Shown: positions 51,226 to 62,902, counted from the first letter of the stretch. The stretch: DNA of 64,000 nt from CAWCWN01 sp963799245 (GCA_963799245.1 CAWCWN010000003.1:2728001-2792000); one strand, 5' to 3'. Notes: a model not told the origin generated them from the sequence alone. A program made the numbers and translations.

Positions 51226-54200
51226 TAGTAACCAACGGCAGGAACTGGCTACTTGTGGATGCTCCTACCAATGAGACGACGGGCTACTATAGCTGGGACG
51301 CTGAGATCTGGCTGGAAGAGCCAGTCACACTGCAGGCTTTCAGAAGCCTGCTGGGCATGGAACGTTTCTTTAACGTGCCGCAGGAGGAGACCCTGGAGGC
51401 GCTGCTGACAAAAAGCGCCATGAAACAGCAGGAGGTCACCAACCAGCTGGGCGACCAGGTGCTGCGCGCCGTGGAGATGGTGGTGCAGACACTGGATCGC
51501 CTGGACAAGGACAGCCAGCGTGCCCTCCTGCAGGGCATCAATGAGAAAGAACTCTACGAGGCGGCGCTGACGGTAATGATGCGCCTGGTCTTCCTGCTCT
51601 CCGCTGAGGAGCGTGGTATGCTTCTACTAGGTGATCCTCTTTATGAACAAAACTATGCCGTCTCGACCATGCACAAACAGTTGCGCGACCAGGCCGACCA
51701 GCAGGCCGAAGAGGTGTTAAGCCTGCGCTTCGATGCCTGGAGTCGCCTGCTGGCGCTCTTCCGCGTCGTCTATGGCGGTGTCGAGCATCCCGACCTGCGG
51801 CTGCCAGCCTATGGTGGGCGGCTCTTTGACCCTGATCGCTATCCCTTCCTGGAGGGCCGCAAACCCGGAACATCCTGGCGCGAGGTGTCTGCCGCGCCTC
51901 TGTTGATCGATAACCGCACAGTGCTGCACCTGCTCAATGCTTTGCAATACCTGCAGACCAGGGTTCCAGGTGGTTCAGTCGAGCCGCGCCGCCTCTCCTT
52001 CCGCGGTCTGGACATCGAGCAGATCGGTCACGTCTATGAGGGCTTATTAGATCACACTGCCAAGCGAACGAGCACGACCATCCTGGGGCTGGTTGGCAGC
52101 TCAGATACCGAGCCAGAGGTAACACTGGACGAGTTGGAGCTGCGAGCGCACAAGGGTGAGCAGGCGCTCCTAGACTTCCTGGCAGAACGCACGGGCCGCA
52201 AAGCAACAAGTGTACAAAAGAGCCTGGCTCAAATATTAGAGAAGCAGGAAGAGCGCAGCCGTCTGATGGAGGCCTGTGATAACAAGCAGGAGATCTTTAA
52301 GCAGGTGCTGCCTTACGCAGGTCTGCTGCGCAAAGACACCTTCGGCGACTTTGTGATTGTCACACCCGGCTCAATCTATGTCACGAAGGGCAGCGATCGT
52401 CGCTCGACGGGCACCCACTACACGCCGCGCCGCCTGACTGAGCCAATTGTACAGCACACGCTTGACCCCTTGGTCTTCGTCGGCCCAGCAGAAGGATGGC
52501 CCGAGGAAAAGTGGCTGCTGCGCACGGCTGCTGAGATCCTGGACCTGAAGGTCTGCGATATGGCCATGGGCTCGGGTGCCTTTCTTGTGCAGAGCTGCCG
52601 CTACCTCTCCGAGAAACTGGTGGAGGCCTGGGAAAATGCCGAGCACGCTCTCAATGGCAATGGCAGTCCACACAAACCACAGATTACGCCAGAAGGTTTG
52701 CTCTCGCAGGGTAAGCCCGAGGAGGAACTCTTACCCTGTGATACAGAGGAGCGCATGGCCCTGGCACGCCGCCTGGTCAGCGAACGCTGCCTGTATGGCG
52801 TGGATAAGAACCCAATGGCCGTCGAGATGGCCAAGCTTTCGCTGTGGCTAATCACGCTCGCCAAGAACCGCCCTTTCACCTTCCTGGATCATGCCTTGCG
52901 CGACGGCGACTCTCTGTTAGGCGCCAATGAGCGCCAGCTTGTTAACTGGTCGATGGATGCCAGATCGGGAGAGATCACTCAGATGGTCTGGATACGCGGA
53001 GTAATGGAACGCGCCCTGGCGACCGCCCTTAAACTGAGAAGGCAGATCAGCCAGCTGACTGACCACGATGTACGCGATATCCAAACCAAGGAACGCTTGC
53101 TCAAACAGGCCAACGAGACTACAGCTGTAGTCAAGCTCGGTGCTGATATGCTGGTAGGCATGACTCTCAGCGATTCCAAACGCCGCGATGCTATACAGGA
53201 TACCCTGGGCCTGGAATTTTCCGTCCTTATCAAAGCCTATGAGGAGAACTACAACAGGCCTGCTACTGATAAAGGCTGGGAAGCCACGCATAAAGCCTTT
53301 GAGAAGATACGTGATGAAGTGGATGAGCTATTGAACAGCAGAAAACCTTTCCACTGGTTCCTCGAATTTCCTGAGGTGTTTGTGGATAAGGGAGATGAGG
53401 CGGGGTTTGCAGCGATTATGGGCAATCCGCCATTCCAGGGTGGACAAAAGATTACCGGTACACTTGGAACGGATTATCGCGATTATTTAGTAGAGCACCT
53501 GGCAAATAATAAACGTGGCAGTGCTGACCTCTGCGCTTATTTCTTCTTACGAGCTACCAGTTTAGTACGCCACGAGGGGATGGCCACGCTACTTGCCACT
53601 AATACAATTGCGCAGGGTGATACTCGCGAGGTTGGGCTTGATCAAATAACGGCAAACGGATGGACAATACCTCGTGCAGTACCCAGTCGTAAGTGGCCCG
53701 GAGAGGCAAGTCTGGAAGTTTCACATGTCTGGCTAAAGCATGGCCAATGGAGTGGTTCATCTGTGTTGAATGATACAATTGTCGAAGGCATTACTCCATT
53801 TTTAGCAACTCCAGGCAAGGCCCAGGGAAAGCCTTATATTCTTGGAGCTAATACGGGTAAATCATTTCAGGGATGTATTGTCCTTGGTATGGGCTTTATC
53901 CTGGAACCCGAAGTAGCACAAGCGCTTATCGAAAAAGACCCCCGTAATAAGGATGTACTCTTTCCCTATCTCAATGGGGAAGACTTAAACTCCCGACCTG
54001 ATCAATCTCCTAGTCGCTGGGTAATAAATTTTCATGATTGGCCTTTGGAGAGAGCAGAAACATATCCTGATTGTATGAAAATTGTGAGAGAAAAGGTTAA
54101 GCCAGAAAGAGATCTTAATAATCGTAAAGTTCGTCGTGAACGTTGGTGGCAATATGCTGAACGTGCACCAGCACTTTACTCTACAATTGTTGATGTGAAA

Positions 54201-54947
54201 CGAGTGTTGGTAACTGCACGCGTCAGTGCTTATCATTTTTTTGTACTTGCAAGAAAAAATCAGGTGTTTTCAGATAGGCTTGTTGTGATTGCATCGCAAA
54301 ATGTCTCTGATTATGTCATCCTCTCTTGTTCGCTGCATGATAAGTGGGCGCACCGTCCTGGCACAACGACTCATGAAACACGAAATACTTACTTTCCTGA
54401 GATGTCTTTCGAAACCTTTCCTTTTCCTGAGAGCTTCGATGGACTTGATGACATCGGCGATTATTACTATGCGCATCGCCAAGCTATCATGCAAGAACGG
54501 CAAGAGGGGCTGACGAAGACTTATAATCGCTTCCACGATGTGCAGGAGCGGGATTGCGATATCGTCAAGTTACGCCAATTGCATAGGGAGATGGACGAGG
54601 CGGTAGCGAGGGCCTACGGGTGGAGTGATTTAAAGTTAGAGCATGGCTTTCACGAAACCAAGCAGGGTCTCAGATATACGATTAGTGAGGCAGCGCGGCG
54701 TGAAGTATTAGACAGATTGTTGTTATTGAACCACCAGCGGCACGAGGAAGAGAACAAGGCAGGGTTGTTTGAGGGGAAGGAGAGCAAAGGGAAGGCTAAC
54801 AAAAATGGGAGAAGTGATGCGGGATATGCAAATGTGAGTACAGGAGACGTGGAGCCAGCAGATAGTGGGGATTTGGAGCAAGGAGCGTTGTTTTAGGATC
54901 GCAGGCACGGCTGAGAAGATAGAGCGAGGAAAGAAGGTTTACAGAAT

Positions 54948-57062
54948 ATGACAACGCAGTGGCAAATCACGATGAAGCCGGTGTTCTTGCATGGGGTGGC
55001 GACCTTGGCGGCCAAGGAACTACACCAGGTGATGTCAAAGGTCGATATGCTGGTACAAGACCCTTTACCCGATGGCAAAGTAAAGAAGCAGTTGATGCAC
55101 CTGCCGGGGAAGCCATATCGTATCCGTTCGGGCGATTACCGCATCATCTACAACCTGGATAAACAGAGTATCGGCGTGCTTAAACTTGAGAGGCGCAGGG
55201 AAGATACCTATAAAGGCACGTTTGATGTCGATGTGGAACAACTCGATGACGCCGAGGTTGGGTTTGAGGATGATGAAGACGGAGTAGTAGATATTGTCCC
55301 TGCCAAAACGGCACAACCTGATTGGGAGAGTTTTATTACCCCCAAGAGCAAAGCTTTGCCTGAGCCGATTACCGTGCAACTGCTCAAAAAATTGCATGTG
55401 CCAGAGGTATATCATGCGCGTTTGCTGCCACTGAAGACAGAAGAACTACTCGGTTGCCCTGGGGTGGATGATGAGGTGCTGCTAAAGATCGATGAATATA
55501 TGTTTGAGCTACCTCTGGTCCAGGCTATGCAGCAGCCCGACCTTGTGCTGAACGAGGTTGATGACCTGCTGCGCTATAAAGAAGGCGAGCTACTCAGCTT
55601 CCTGCTCAAGCTCTCGCCTGAACAGGAAAAGTACGTCCACTGGTCAATCAACGCGGCGGGTCCTATGTTGATTAAGGGCGGACCCGGCACAGGCAAGAGT
55701 ACCGTGGCCCTCTACCGCATCCGTTCAATGCTGGAACAGTTGGAGCGTGCGAGCAAAGGGGCACCGCGCTTGCTCTTCACTACATATACCAATGCGTTGA
55801 TCAAGTCCTCGGAGCAGTTGTTACAGCAGTTGCTTGGTTCAAATGCGCAGCTTGTGCGGGTTTCAACAGCTGATAAGCTGGCCTATGACATCCTGCACAG
55901 CTGCGGACAGGTCAAAGAGATTGCCAGCGACGAGGAACTCTTACAGTTGCTCAAGCAGGCCATGCCTGAGATACCCCTCGAGGGCAACCCGCTGCAACAG
56001 CAGGCACAGAAACGGGCGCTTGCGCGCATGGGCAGCAATTACTTGCTGCAAGAGATCTTGCAGGTCATCATTGCCCGTCAAATACAGAACCTGGACGAGT
56101 ATATTCGCACACCGCGTGCAGGACGCAAGTTGCCTCTGAGTGTCACCCAGCGCTCCGTTGTGTGGAGAGTGTACGAACACTGGCGCGATCTGTTGGACAT
56201 CACCGGGCGTGAGAGTTGGCAGCAGCGTCGGGCACATGCTGAATCCCTGGTGGAGCAGAGCGATCTCTTTCAGCACTACGATGCCGTGATCATCGATGAA
56301 GCGCAGGACCTTGATCCGAGCGTGCTGCGCATGCTGATCAAATTGTGTAAAACATCGAAACATATCTTTATAACAGCAGACGCCAACCAGTCCATCTACG
56401 GCGGCGGCTTTACCTGGGCCGATGTGCACGCAGCTCTGAAATTCCAGGGTCGCACGAGTATCCTACGTGCCAATTATCGCTCGACCAGCGAGATTGGCGA
56501 GGCAGCCCAATCCTACCTCACCTATGGCACCCTGGAGCCAGAAAACATCGAGCGTCAGTATATCAATAGCGGCCCCATGCCCGACGTACGGGCCGTGCTC
56601 AATAGCGACTACGAAGCGCAGCTACTCGCCAGCTTCTTTCAGAAGGCCAGCCTCAACCTGCGCCTGACGACTGGCTCCTGCGCGGTGCTCTGTCCCAACG
56701 AGTGGGTGGGCAAAGCCATTGCCACCGCCCTGGGCAACCAGGGTATCGAGGCGACCTATATGCCGGGACAGGAACTCAACCTGACACGCCCAGGCGTCAA
56801 AGTACTCACACTCAAATCCTCCAAGGGCTTAGAATTTCCCATCGTGGCCCTGGCCGGCTTTGTGAATAGCACCTATCCGGTTATTCCAGCCAGCGCCTCG
56901 GAGGATGAGTGTCTTGAAGTGCTGGCACGCGAGCGGCGCACGATGTTCGTGGGCATGACCCGCGCCATGCGTGCGCTGCTGGTTGTTCTGCCCTTCGATA
57001 TAAAGACACCTTTGTTGCAAGGCTTTGACCCAACCTGTTGGAACATGACCAGGAAGATATAG
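54948..57062 (+). CDS. RelE-like domain fused to a UvrD/Rep-type helicase
   Basis: It has 704 residues. Residues 1-95 form a RelE/ParE-like fold: two helices (LAAKELHQVMSKVDMLVQDP), then PYRIRSGDYRIIYNLD and IGVLKLERRRED, the core strands of that toxin family. Residues about 200-700 are a superfamily 1A helicase: LSPEQEKYVHWS (Q motif), Walker A KGGPGTGKSTVALYR (245), IIDEAQDLDPSVLRML (about 449), ITADANQSIYGGGF, ILRANYRS, VLTLKSSKGLEFPIVAL and FVGMTRAMRALLVV (motif VI). It unwinds DNA from the 3-prime side. It lies 51 bases after drmMI and 78 before drmA, so it is co-expressed with the defence genes. RelE-type catalytic residues cannot be judged by eye. Confidence 0.8.
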   Translation: MTTQWQITMKPVFLHGVATLAAKELHQVMSKVDMLVQDPLPDGKVKKQLMHLPGKPYRIRSGDYRIIYNLDKQSIGVLKLERRREDTYKGTFDVDVEQLDDAEVGFEDDEDGVVDIVPAKTAQPDWESFITPKSKALPEPITVQLLKKLHVPEVYHARLLPLKTEELLGCPGVDDEVLLKIDEYMFELPLVQAMQQPDLVLNEVDDLLRYKEGELLSFLLKLSPEQEKYVHWSINAAGPMLIKGGPGTGKSTVALYRIRSMLEQLERASKGAPRLLFTTYTNALIKSSEQLLQQLLGSNAQLVRVSTADKLAYDILHSCGQVKEIASDEELLQLLKQAMPEIPLEGNPLQQQAQKRALARMGSNYLLQEILQVIIARQIQNLDEYIRTPRAGRKLPLSVTQRSVVWRVYEHWRDLLDITGRESWQQRRAHAESLVEQSDLFQHYDAVIIDEAQDLDPSVLRMLIKLCKTSKHIFITADANQSIYGGGFTWADVHAALKFQGRTSILRANYRSTSEIGEAAQSYLTYGTLEPENIERQYINSGPMPDVRAVLNSDYEAQLLASFFQKASLNLRLTTGSCAVLCPNEWVGKAIATALGNQGIEATYMPGQELNLTRPGVKVLTLKSSKGLEFPIVALAGFVNSTYPVIPASASEDECLEVLARERRTMFVGMTRAMRALLVVLPFDIKTPLLQGFDPTCWNMTRKI

Positions 57063-57140
57063 GGACAGCGAAATATCAATCAGAATAGAGACCAGATTGA
57101 CCCCATCCAAACGGGAAAACATGGAAACGGAGACCCATCA

Positions 57141-60100
57141 GTGCAGAAGATTATTCGCTTACCGCGACAACTTCCAGGTGAGCTTGACCTGGACGAGCTC
57201 AACAGGCGACTTCAAGCTGGCGAAGTATGCCTGGATTGGACGGATGTCGAGCCAGGGGTGAAGCCAGAGCAACTGGAAAAGCTCTGTACTGGCCTTGATC
57301 TTGCCGAGCATATAGAGGCTATTGGCAGCGAGACCATCTCCGAGAGTCTGATGCCGGCGATTCTCGGCTTTTTCGCAAGCGCAGAAGCCAATGGGAACGC
57401 ACATACAGCGACTGAAGGCCGTCATGCCGAGGAAATACTTGTAGGCGAACCTCCCGCACTCTGGTTGCCAGAGAACGAAATGGAGAATGAGGACGAGGAG
57501 AGCGATGTGCCTGCGGCCGCGGTTTCACCCAGCGAAAGCAAGCCGGGTCTCGCACAGGGTGCCGAAGTTTTGGCTGTACCTACGGCGTCGACCATGCGCG
57601 AAGAGCTGGAAGAGATGGTCTTGCGTGACTTGCTGGGACCAGCTGGCGGGCCAGACGAAGAACTGGAAGATGATCGGGTGCTTGAACGCTATCTGGTTGG
57701 GATGCTTGCTCCCAACACATTGCAGACCATGCCCGAAGAACAGGATGAACTGGGCATCGCCGAAGAAGGCGGGCAAGAAGAGGGCAAAGCCGAAGTGGGT
57801 GCGTCACAGAAGGCCAGCCTCAGCCCCTCATCGATGGGGATAAGCTTTCGAGTGGACGCGGATGCGAGCCATCTTGTCGTGACGGCACGCTGGGGACACT
57901 ATCAGAAAGCAGAGAGCCAGGTGATGACGACCCCGAAGGGCGTACCCAGACGCGTCTGGAAGCGCACGCAACGCGGAGGTCAACCACATCCTATGCCTCT
58001 CAAAGAGGGACAGATCGAACCCTGGCAACCGGAAAGCGAAGAGCAGCCAGACGTGTTCGTCAAAGGCATTGTGCGCAAGTCCAGCGAGGGCTGGACGGTC
58101 AGCCTGTTCCTGGTAAATGGGCAGCATGAGCCCAAGAAAAACCGCGACGCGGCCTGGCTCTTTCAACCCGAATTGATGGTCGAGTCACCCGACGGCGCGC
58201 CCATTTTTCAACGGCGTACTCCCGAGCCAAAGCAATCCATCTACACTGAAGAGAATGCCATGGCGATGCTCTATCGCCGTCATGTCAGCTTCGCCACCGG
58301 GCACGGTGTGAGCGTGCATGCGGAGACGCTGCCAGGCGATCCCACCTGCGCTGTGCGCCTCGCCAGCCGCGTCGTGCCATCGTATGATGTGTCATTGACC
58401 GAAGCCCCCACGAGTCACGATATTCCTGCCCTGGCAAACCTGACGCTGGATATGCAGGACCTGGCACAATCTGCCGAGTCCGAGCTGCCGGGAAAATTAC
58501 AGCCCCTGCTCACAGCCTATGCTGCCTGGATCGCTGAGCAGGAGCGGCGCATTGGTAATCCTGCCGCTGATCTGGCTGGTTACGAGGATGTTGCCAGGCA
58601 GACCCTCGCACAGTGCCGCCGGACGCTGGAGCGCATGCAGGCAGGCATAGACATGTTGGCACGCAGCAGCGAGGCCAGCCGCGCCTTCACCTTTATGAAT
58701 AAAGCTATGTGGCAGCAGCGCATTCACACGCTCTACGCCGAGGAGCAACGGCGAGGCGGTACGCTCACCAAGAATGACATAGACCGGGCGAGCAACCGCA
58801 GCTGGCGCCCCTTCCAGCTGGCCTTTCTCTTATTGAACATCCCGGCCCTCACGGACCTCCACCATCCAGAGCGCAGCGAGGATGCGAGCGCACTGGCCGA
58901 TCTCCTGTGGTTCCCCACAGGAGGCGGTAAAACCGAGGCCTACCTGGGTCTGACCGCCTACACGCTAGCCATTCGTCGTCTCCAGGGCACGATCGAGGGG
59001 CGCTCGGGACAGGATGGTGTAGCAGTCATTATGCGCTACACGCTGCGCCTGCTGACACTGCAGCAGTTCCAGCGCGCCTCGTCTCTGATGTGCGCCTGTG
59101 AGATGATTCGGCGCGAGGACAGCGCCACCTGGGGCGAGACGCCTTTCCGTCTCGGTCTGTGGGTTGGTCAGCGCTCGACGCCAAATACTACCGAGGAGAG
59201 CGAAGAGGCCAACAAACTGGAGCATGGCCTGCGCGGCAGCCAATTTGGCGGCACCGGCAGCCCACGCCAGTTGACTAGTTGCCCCTGGTGCGGCTCCGCC
59301 ATTGATGGTGGCAAAAACATCGAGGTCGAGAGTGTCAGTAAGGGTCGTGGGCGTACGCTTATCTATTGCAGCGACCCGTATGGACAATGCCCCTTCAGCA
59401 AGGCTAGGTCTCCCGGTGAAGGGCTGCCCGTGCTGGTGGTGGATGAAGAGATTTATCGTTTGCTGCCCGCGCTGTTGATCGCTACCGTCGATAAGTTTGC
59501 CCAGTTGCCCTGGAAAGGCGAAACCCAGATGCTCTTTGGGCAGGTCGAGGCGCAGTGCAGCCGTCATGGTTTTCGCTCGTCCGACCTAGACGATAAAGAT
59601 ACACATCCTCCCGCAGGCAAGTGGCCACGTGCCCGTTCAACTTACCATGCCCCTTTACGGCCGCCCGACCTGATCATCCAGGACGAGCTCCACCTAATCT
59701 CAGGACCACTGGGTACGATGGTGGGACTGTATGAAACGGCCATCGATCACCTGGCAAGCTGGGAAGTGGCTGGGCAGAAGGTACGCCCCAAGGTGATCGC
59801 CGCTACGGCCACCATTCGCAGGGCCAAAGACCAGATGCATGACCTCTTCCTGCGTACAGTGAATATTTTTCCGCCGCAGGGACTGGACGTGGAGGACAAC
59901 TTTTTCTCACGCCAACGCCAGCCCAGTGAGCGTACACCGGGGCGGCGTTACATTGGCATCTGCGCCAATGGACGGCGCTTGAAGGCTGCTCTCATTCGTG
60001 TCTATGTCGCCCACCTGGCAGCCGCCCAGGTTCTCTCCAATAAATATGGCGCTGCCGCTGATCCCTGGATGACGCTGGTCGGCTACTTTAACTCCATGAG

Positions 60101-60938
60101 CGAGCTGGGCGGCATGCGCCGACTGGTTGAGGACGATGTCAGTTCGCGCCTGTACAAGATGGACAGCCGCGGCCTGGCCAAACGCAACAAGCCCAATCTA
60201 GAAGAACTCACCTCGCGTAAGAGCTCGGCCGTCATTCCAGAGGTCTTGAGCAAGCTGGAACTGAGTTTCGGGGGAGCAGGCGAAGCGCGGCCCCTGGATG
60301 TGCTGCTGGCAACCAACATGATTTCGGTCGGCGTTGATGTCAAGCGCCTGGGACTGATGGTGGTCACGGGCCAACCGAAGACAACTGCCGAATATATTCA
60401 GGCGACCAGCCGCGTCGGTCGTAACTATCCAGGCCTCGTTTGTGTCGTCTACAACTGGTCTCGACCGCGTGACCTTTCGCACTACGAGCAGTTTGAACAC
60501 TACCACGCTACCTTCTACCAGCAAGTGGAGGCCCTCTCGGTCACACCGTTCGCACCGCGCGCCCTCGACCGTGGGCTTGCCGCTCTGCTCACCAGTTATG
60601 TACGCCTGACCGGCCCTGAGTTCAGCAAGAACGAAGCTGCTGGCGAGGTCACGGCCTCGACCGCCTATTTCGCGCAGGCCATCGAGGACATCGCTCATCG
60701 TGCTGACGAGGTGACCTATAACGGCGAGGCAGGCGTGCGCGTGCGGGCAGACCTGGAAAAACTCAAGGGCTACTGGCTGCAGAGAGCCAGTATGCTGCCC
60801 AGTTCGGGCTACAAGACCCGCAATGATAGCAAGACGCTGGGACTCCTCAAGGAGCCAGAGCGTGGTCGAATGGGAGCCATTTACCTGCCTGAATTCATTG
60901 CGCGACGTCGAGCCGATGGCGCTCTTAATCCTCGATGA
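57141..60938 (+). CDS. drmA: DrmA, DISARM helicase
   Basis: It has 1265 residues in an intact frame; the start is ATG 57141 with no strong ribosome site. Residues 1-250 are acidic and variable, 250-580 a mostly beta domain, then a superfamily 2 helicase core: LLWFPTGGGKTEAYLGLTAY (Walker A, about 590), MRYTLRLLTLQQFQR, CPWCGSA and a later cysteine pair (zinc site, about 715), DELHLISGPLGTM (DExH, about 848), LLATNMISVGVDV (about 1053) and QATSRVGRNYPG (motif VI, about 1086). DrmA and DrmB form the DNA-loading core of DISARM. Its stop overlaps drmB by ATGA. Confidence 0.9.
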   Translation: MQKIIRLPRQLPGELDLDELNRRLQAGEVCLDWTDVEPGVKPEQLEKLCTGLDLAEHIEAIGSETISESLMPAILGFFASAEANGNAHTATEGRHAEEILVGEPPALWLPENEMENEDEESDVPAAAVSPSESKPGLAQGAEVLAVPTASTMREELEEMVLRDLLGPAGGPDEELEDDRVLERYLVGMLAPNTLQTMPEEQDELGIAEEGGQEEGKAEVGASQKASLSPSSMGISFRVDADASHLVVTARWGHYQKAESQVMTTPKGVPRRVWKRTQRGGQPHPMPLKEGQIEPWQPESEEQPDVFVKGIVRKSSEGWTVSLFLVNGQHEPKKNRDAAWLFQPELMVESPDGAPIFQRRTPEPKQSIYTEENAMAMLYRRHVSFATGHGVSVHAETLPGDPTCAVRLASRVVPSYDVSLTEAPTSHDIPALANLTLDMQDLAQSAESELPGKLQPLLTAYAAWIAEQERRIGNPAADLAGYEDVARQTLAQCRRTLERMQAGIDMLARSSEASRAFTFMNKAMWQQRIHTLYAEEQRRGGTLTKNDIDRASNRSWRPFQLAFLLLNIPALTDLHHPERSEDASALADLLWFPTGGGKTEAYLGLTAYTLAIRRLQGTIEGRSGQDGVAVIMRYTLRLLTLQQFQRASSLMCACEMIRREDSATWGETPFRLGLWVGQRSTPNTTEESEEANKLEHGLRGSQFGGTGSPRQLTSCPWCGSAIDGGKNIEVESVSKGRGRTLIYCSDPYGQCPFSKARSPGEGLPVLVVDEEIYRLLPALLIATVDKFAQLPWKGETQMLFGQVEAQCSRHGFRSSDLDDKDTHPPAGKWPRARSTYHAPLRPPDLIIQDELHLISGPLGTMVGLYETAIDHLASWEVAGQKVRPKVIAATATIRRAKDQMHDLFLRTVNIFPPQGLDVEDNFFSRQRQPSERTPGRRYIGICANGRRLKAALIRVYVAHLAAAQVLSNKYGAAADPWMTLVGYFNSMSELGGMRRLVEDDVSSRLYKMDSRGLAKRNKPNLEELTSRKSSAVIPEVLSKLELSFGGAGEARPLDVLLATNMISVGVDVKRLGLMVVTGQPKTTAEYIQATSRVGRNYPGLVCVVYNWSRPRDLSHYEQFEHYHATFYQQVEALSVTPFAPRALDRGLAALLTSYVRLTGPEFSKNEAAGEVTASTAYFAQAIEDIAHRADEVTYNGEAGVRVRADLEKLKGYWLQRASMLPSSGYKTRNDSKTLGLLKEPERGRMGAIYLPEFIARRRADGALNPR

Positions 60939-62867
60939 GCGCGGTCTGGGAGATACTGCGTTTGCTATGCCAGAAGAGACAAGCGAGACACCTGAAGAGA
61001 GGGAGCGCAAAAGTGAAAGCACTGAAAAAATATGCGGTCGGCGAAGTGCGCCCTACGCAGTTACTATTGAACTACGGCATCGGTTCGATCATCGACCTGC
61101 CCCATATCTCCACGCTGGTTATGGGCCTGGACGATTGGGATACCGCCAAGACGCTGGAAATCAACGAGGAGCGCCTGCTTCACGCTGTCCAGGCGCGCTT
61201 GGCTCCCAGGTAAAGCAGCTCCTGTCGCCCCCCATGAGCGAAACACGCCCGCGTACACCTTTTGAGAGTGCAGCACGGTTGGTGTGCCGGTCGCGACCTT
61301 TCCCCGCTGGATGGTTTGCCCACGCTGCCATCTGCTCGCCCCCTGGATTCGGGCTATTTTGAGCTGAAAGCCAATCCGTTCCAGTCCGATCGTACACGTT
61401 ACGTCCACCATAACTGTGCGGAAACAGCCAACGGTGTTGCCCTCGCGCTTTATGATCGCGTGCGAAGGGGGGCATCTCGATGATTTCCCCTTCCACCATT
61501 TTGTGCACGGGGACAGTCCTTGCAAATCATCATTACAGATGTTAGAGGTTGGCGTATCTGGTGAGCCCTCAGATATTTATATCAAATGCGTCATCTGTAA
61601 TAAGAGCCGTCCGATGTCCGAAGCTTTTAGCAATGATGAGAACCCATCCTATCATGCCAATTGTCGCGGCCGTCGTCCCCATCTGCGCGATTTTGAGAAG
61701 GACACCTGCCAGTATCAGGCGCGCACGATGCTACTGGCGGCCTCAAATAGCTGGTTTCCCCTGGTCTTTAATACGCTCTCCATTCCCACCGTGGTCGATC
61801 CAGTGGACCAGCTGATCGAAACCTGCTGGAATGAGCTTTGTGACGTGGAAAGTACGTACGATCTCGCGTTCTTACGGCGCAGGCAGACCCTTGAGCGCAT
61901 GGGCCTGGACACCTTGAGCGATGAGGAGCTCTTGAACAGAATAGAGCAGAGGAAACATGGCGCACAAGACGATGAAGATGCCCGGCCCTTCAACTTGAAA
62001 ATACCGGAATGGGAGGTGCTGAGCCATCCCGAAAGCGCACCGAAGGCCGATGATTTTGAGGTTACGCCTGTTAGCGTACCGGATGGCTTTTCCCATGTCG
62101 TAGAGCAAGTGGTGCTGGTCGAGAAGCTACGCGAGGTGCGCGCTCTAACCGGCTTCACGCGTATCGATTCGCTGAGCGATTATGCCGAAGAAGAGGAGCT
62201 GCCAACCGAGCACATTATGCCCCTGGCACGTCACGCACCGCGCTGGGTTCCCGCCGCTGAGGTACGCGGCGAAGGCATCTTCCTGCAATTTCGTGAGGAG
62301 GCCATTCAGGCCTGGCTGCAACAGCTCATCATAGGGCAGCATGACCAGGACTTTTATGAGTCGCACTATCGTTGGCGCAAAGCGCGCCACATTCCGCATC
62401 CGGAGGACAGCTATCCCGGCATTCGCTATGTGCTGCTACACTCCTTTGCCCACGCCCTGATGCGCCAGCTCACCCTGGAATGCGGCTATACCGCAGCCAG
62501 TATTCGCGAACGCATCTACGCCCAGGCACCCGATGGTGAACATGCGGCGATGGCTGGCATCCTTCTCTATACCGCCGCTCCCGATAGCGAGGGGACGTTG
62601 GGCGGCCTGGTCAGCCTGGGCAAACCGGAGACATTGGGCTACCACATTGAAGGGGCTATCGAGGGTATGCAGTACTGCGCTTCTGACCCGCTGTGTGCGG
62701 AACATACAAGCAGGGAGGATCACACCTTGCACGAAGCCGCCTGCCATGCCTGTTTGTTTGTGCCGGAGACCTCCTGTGAGCGCGGCAACAAATACCTGGA
62801 TCGCTCCGTATTGGTCCGAACGGTCGAGCGGGAAGACCTGGCGTTTTTTCAATGTGGAGAAGCATAG
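60935..62867 (+). pseudogene. drmB: DrmB (DUF1998), frameshifted near the N-terminus
   Basis: ATG 60935 overlaps the drmA stop; conserved sequence begins about codon 27 (VKALKKYAVGEVRPTQLLL, YGIGSIIDLPH). Shifts near 61205, 61290 and 61430 break the next 80 codons, including a CPRCH zinc knuckle, after which the frame is open from ACEGGHLDDFPFHHFVHG to the end. The DUF1998 part has LLHSFAHALMRQLTLECGY (about 62430), ILLYTAAPDSEGTLGGLVSL, CASDPLC and HACLFVPETSCERGNKYLDR. DrmB binds DrmA and DNA. About 640 residues, normal size. Broken as read. Confidence 0.85.
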
Positions 62868-62902
62868 ATTGCCTGCCATCACAGTTTAGGGGGAGTTAGG
62901 AC

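Larger units (their letters stand above)
49428..54896 (+). pseudogene. drmMI: DrmMI, adenine methylase of class 1 DISARM, split by IS630
   Basis: The reading runs from ATG 49428 to 49934, then resumes at 51228 and ends at 54896. Without the insertion it is one frame of 1391 residues (...MRLGL then VTNGRN...). The methylase core has motif I VCDMAMGSGAFLVQSC (about 610), THYTPRRLTEPIV just ahead, and motif IV IMGNPPFQGGQ (about 902), typical of N6-adenine enzymes of the Eco57I/PglX type; a target-recognition part follows (residues about 950-1250), with a Lys/Gly/Ser tail. It marks host DNA. It is preceded by drmD and followed 51 bases later by the fused helicase. The target-recognition region is visibly AT-richer than the rest. 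Confidence 0.85.
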
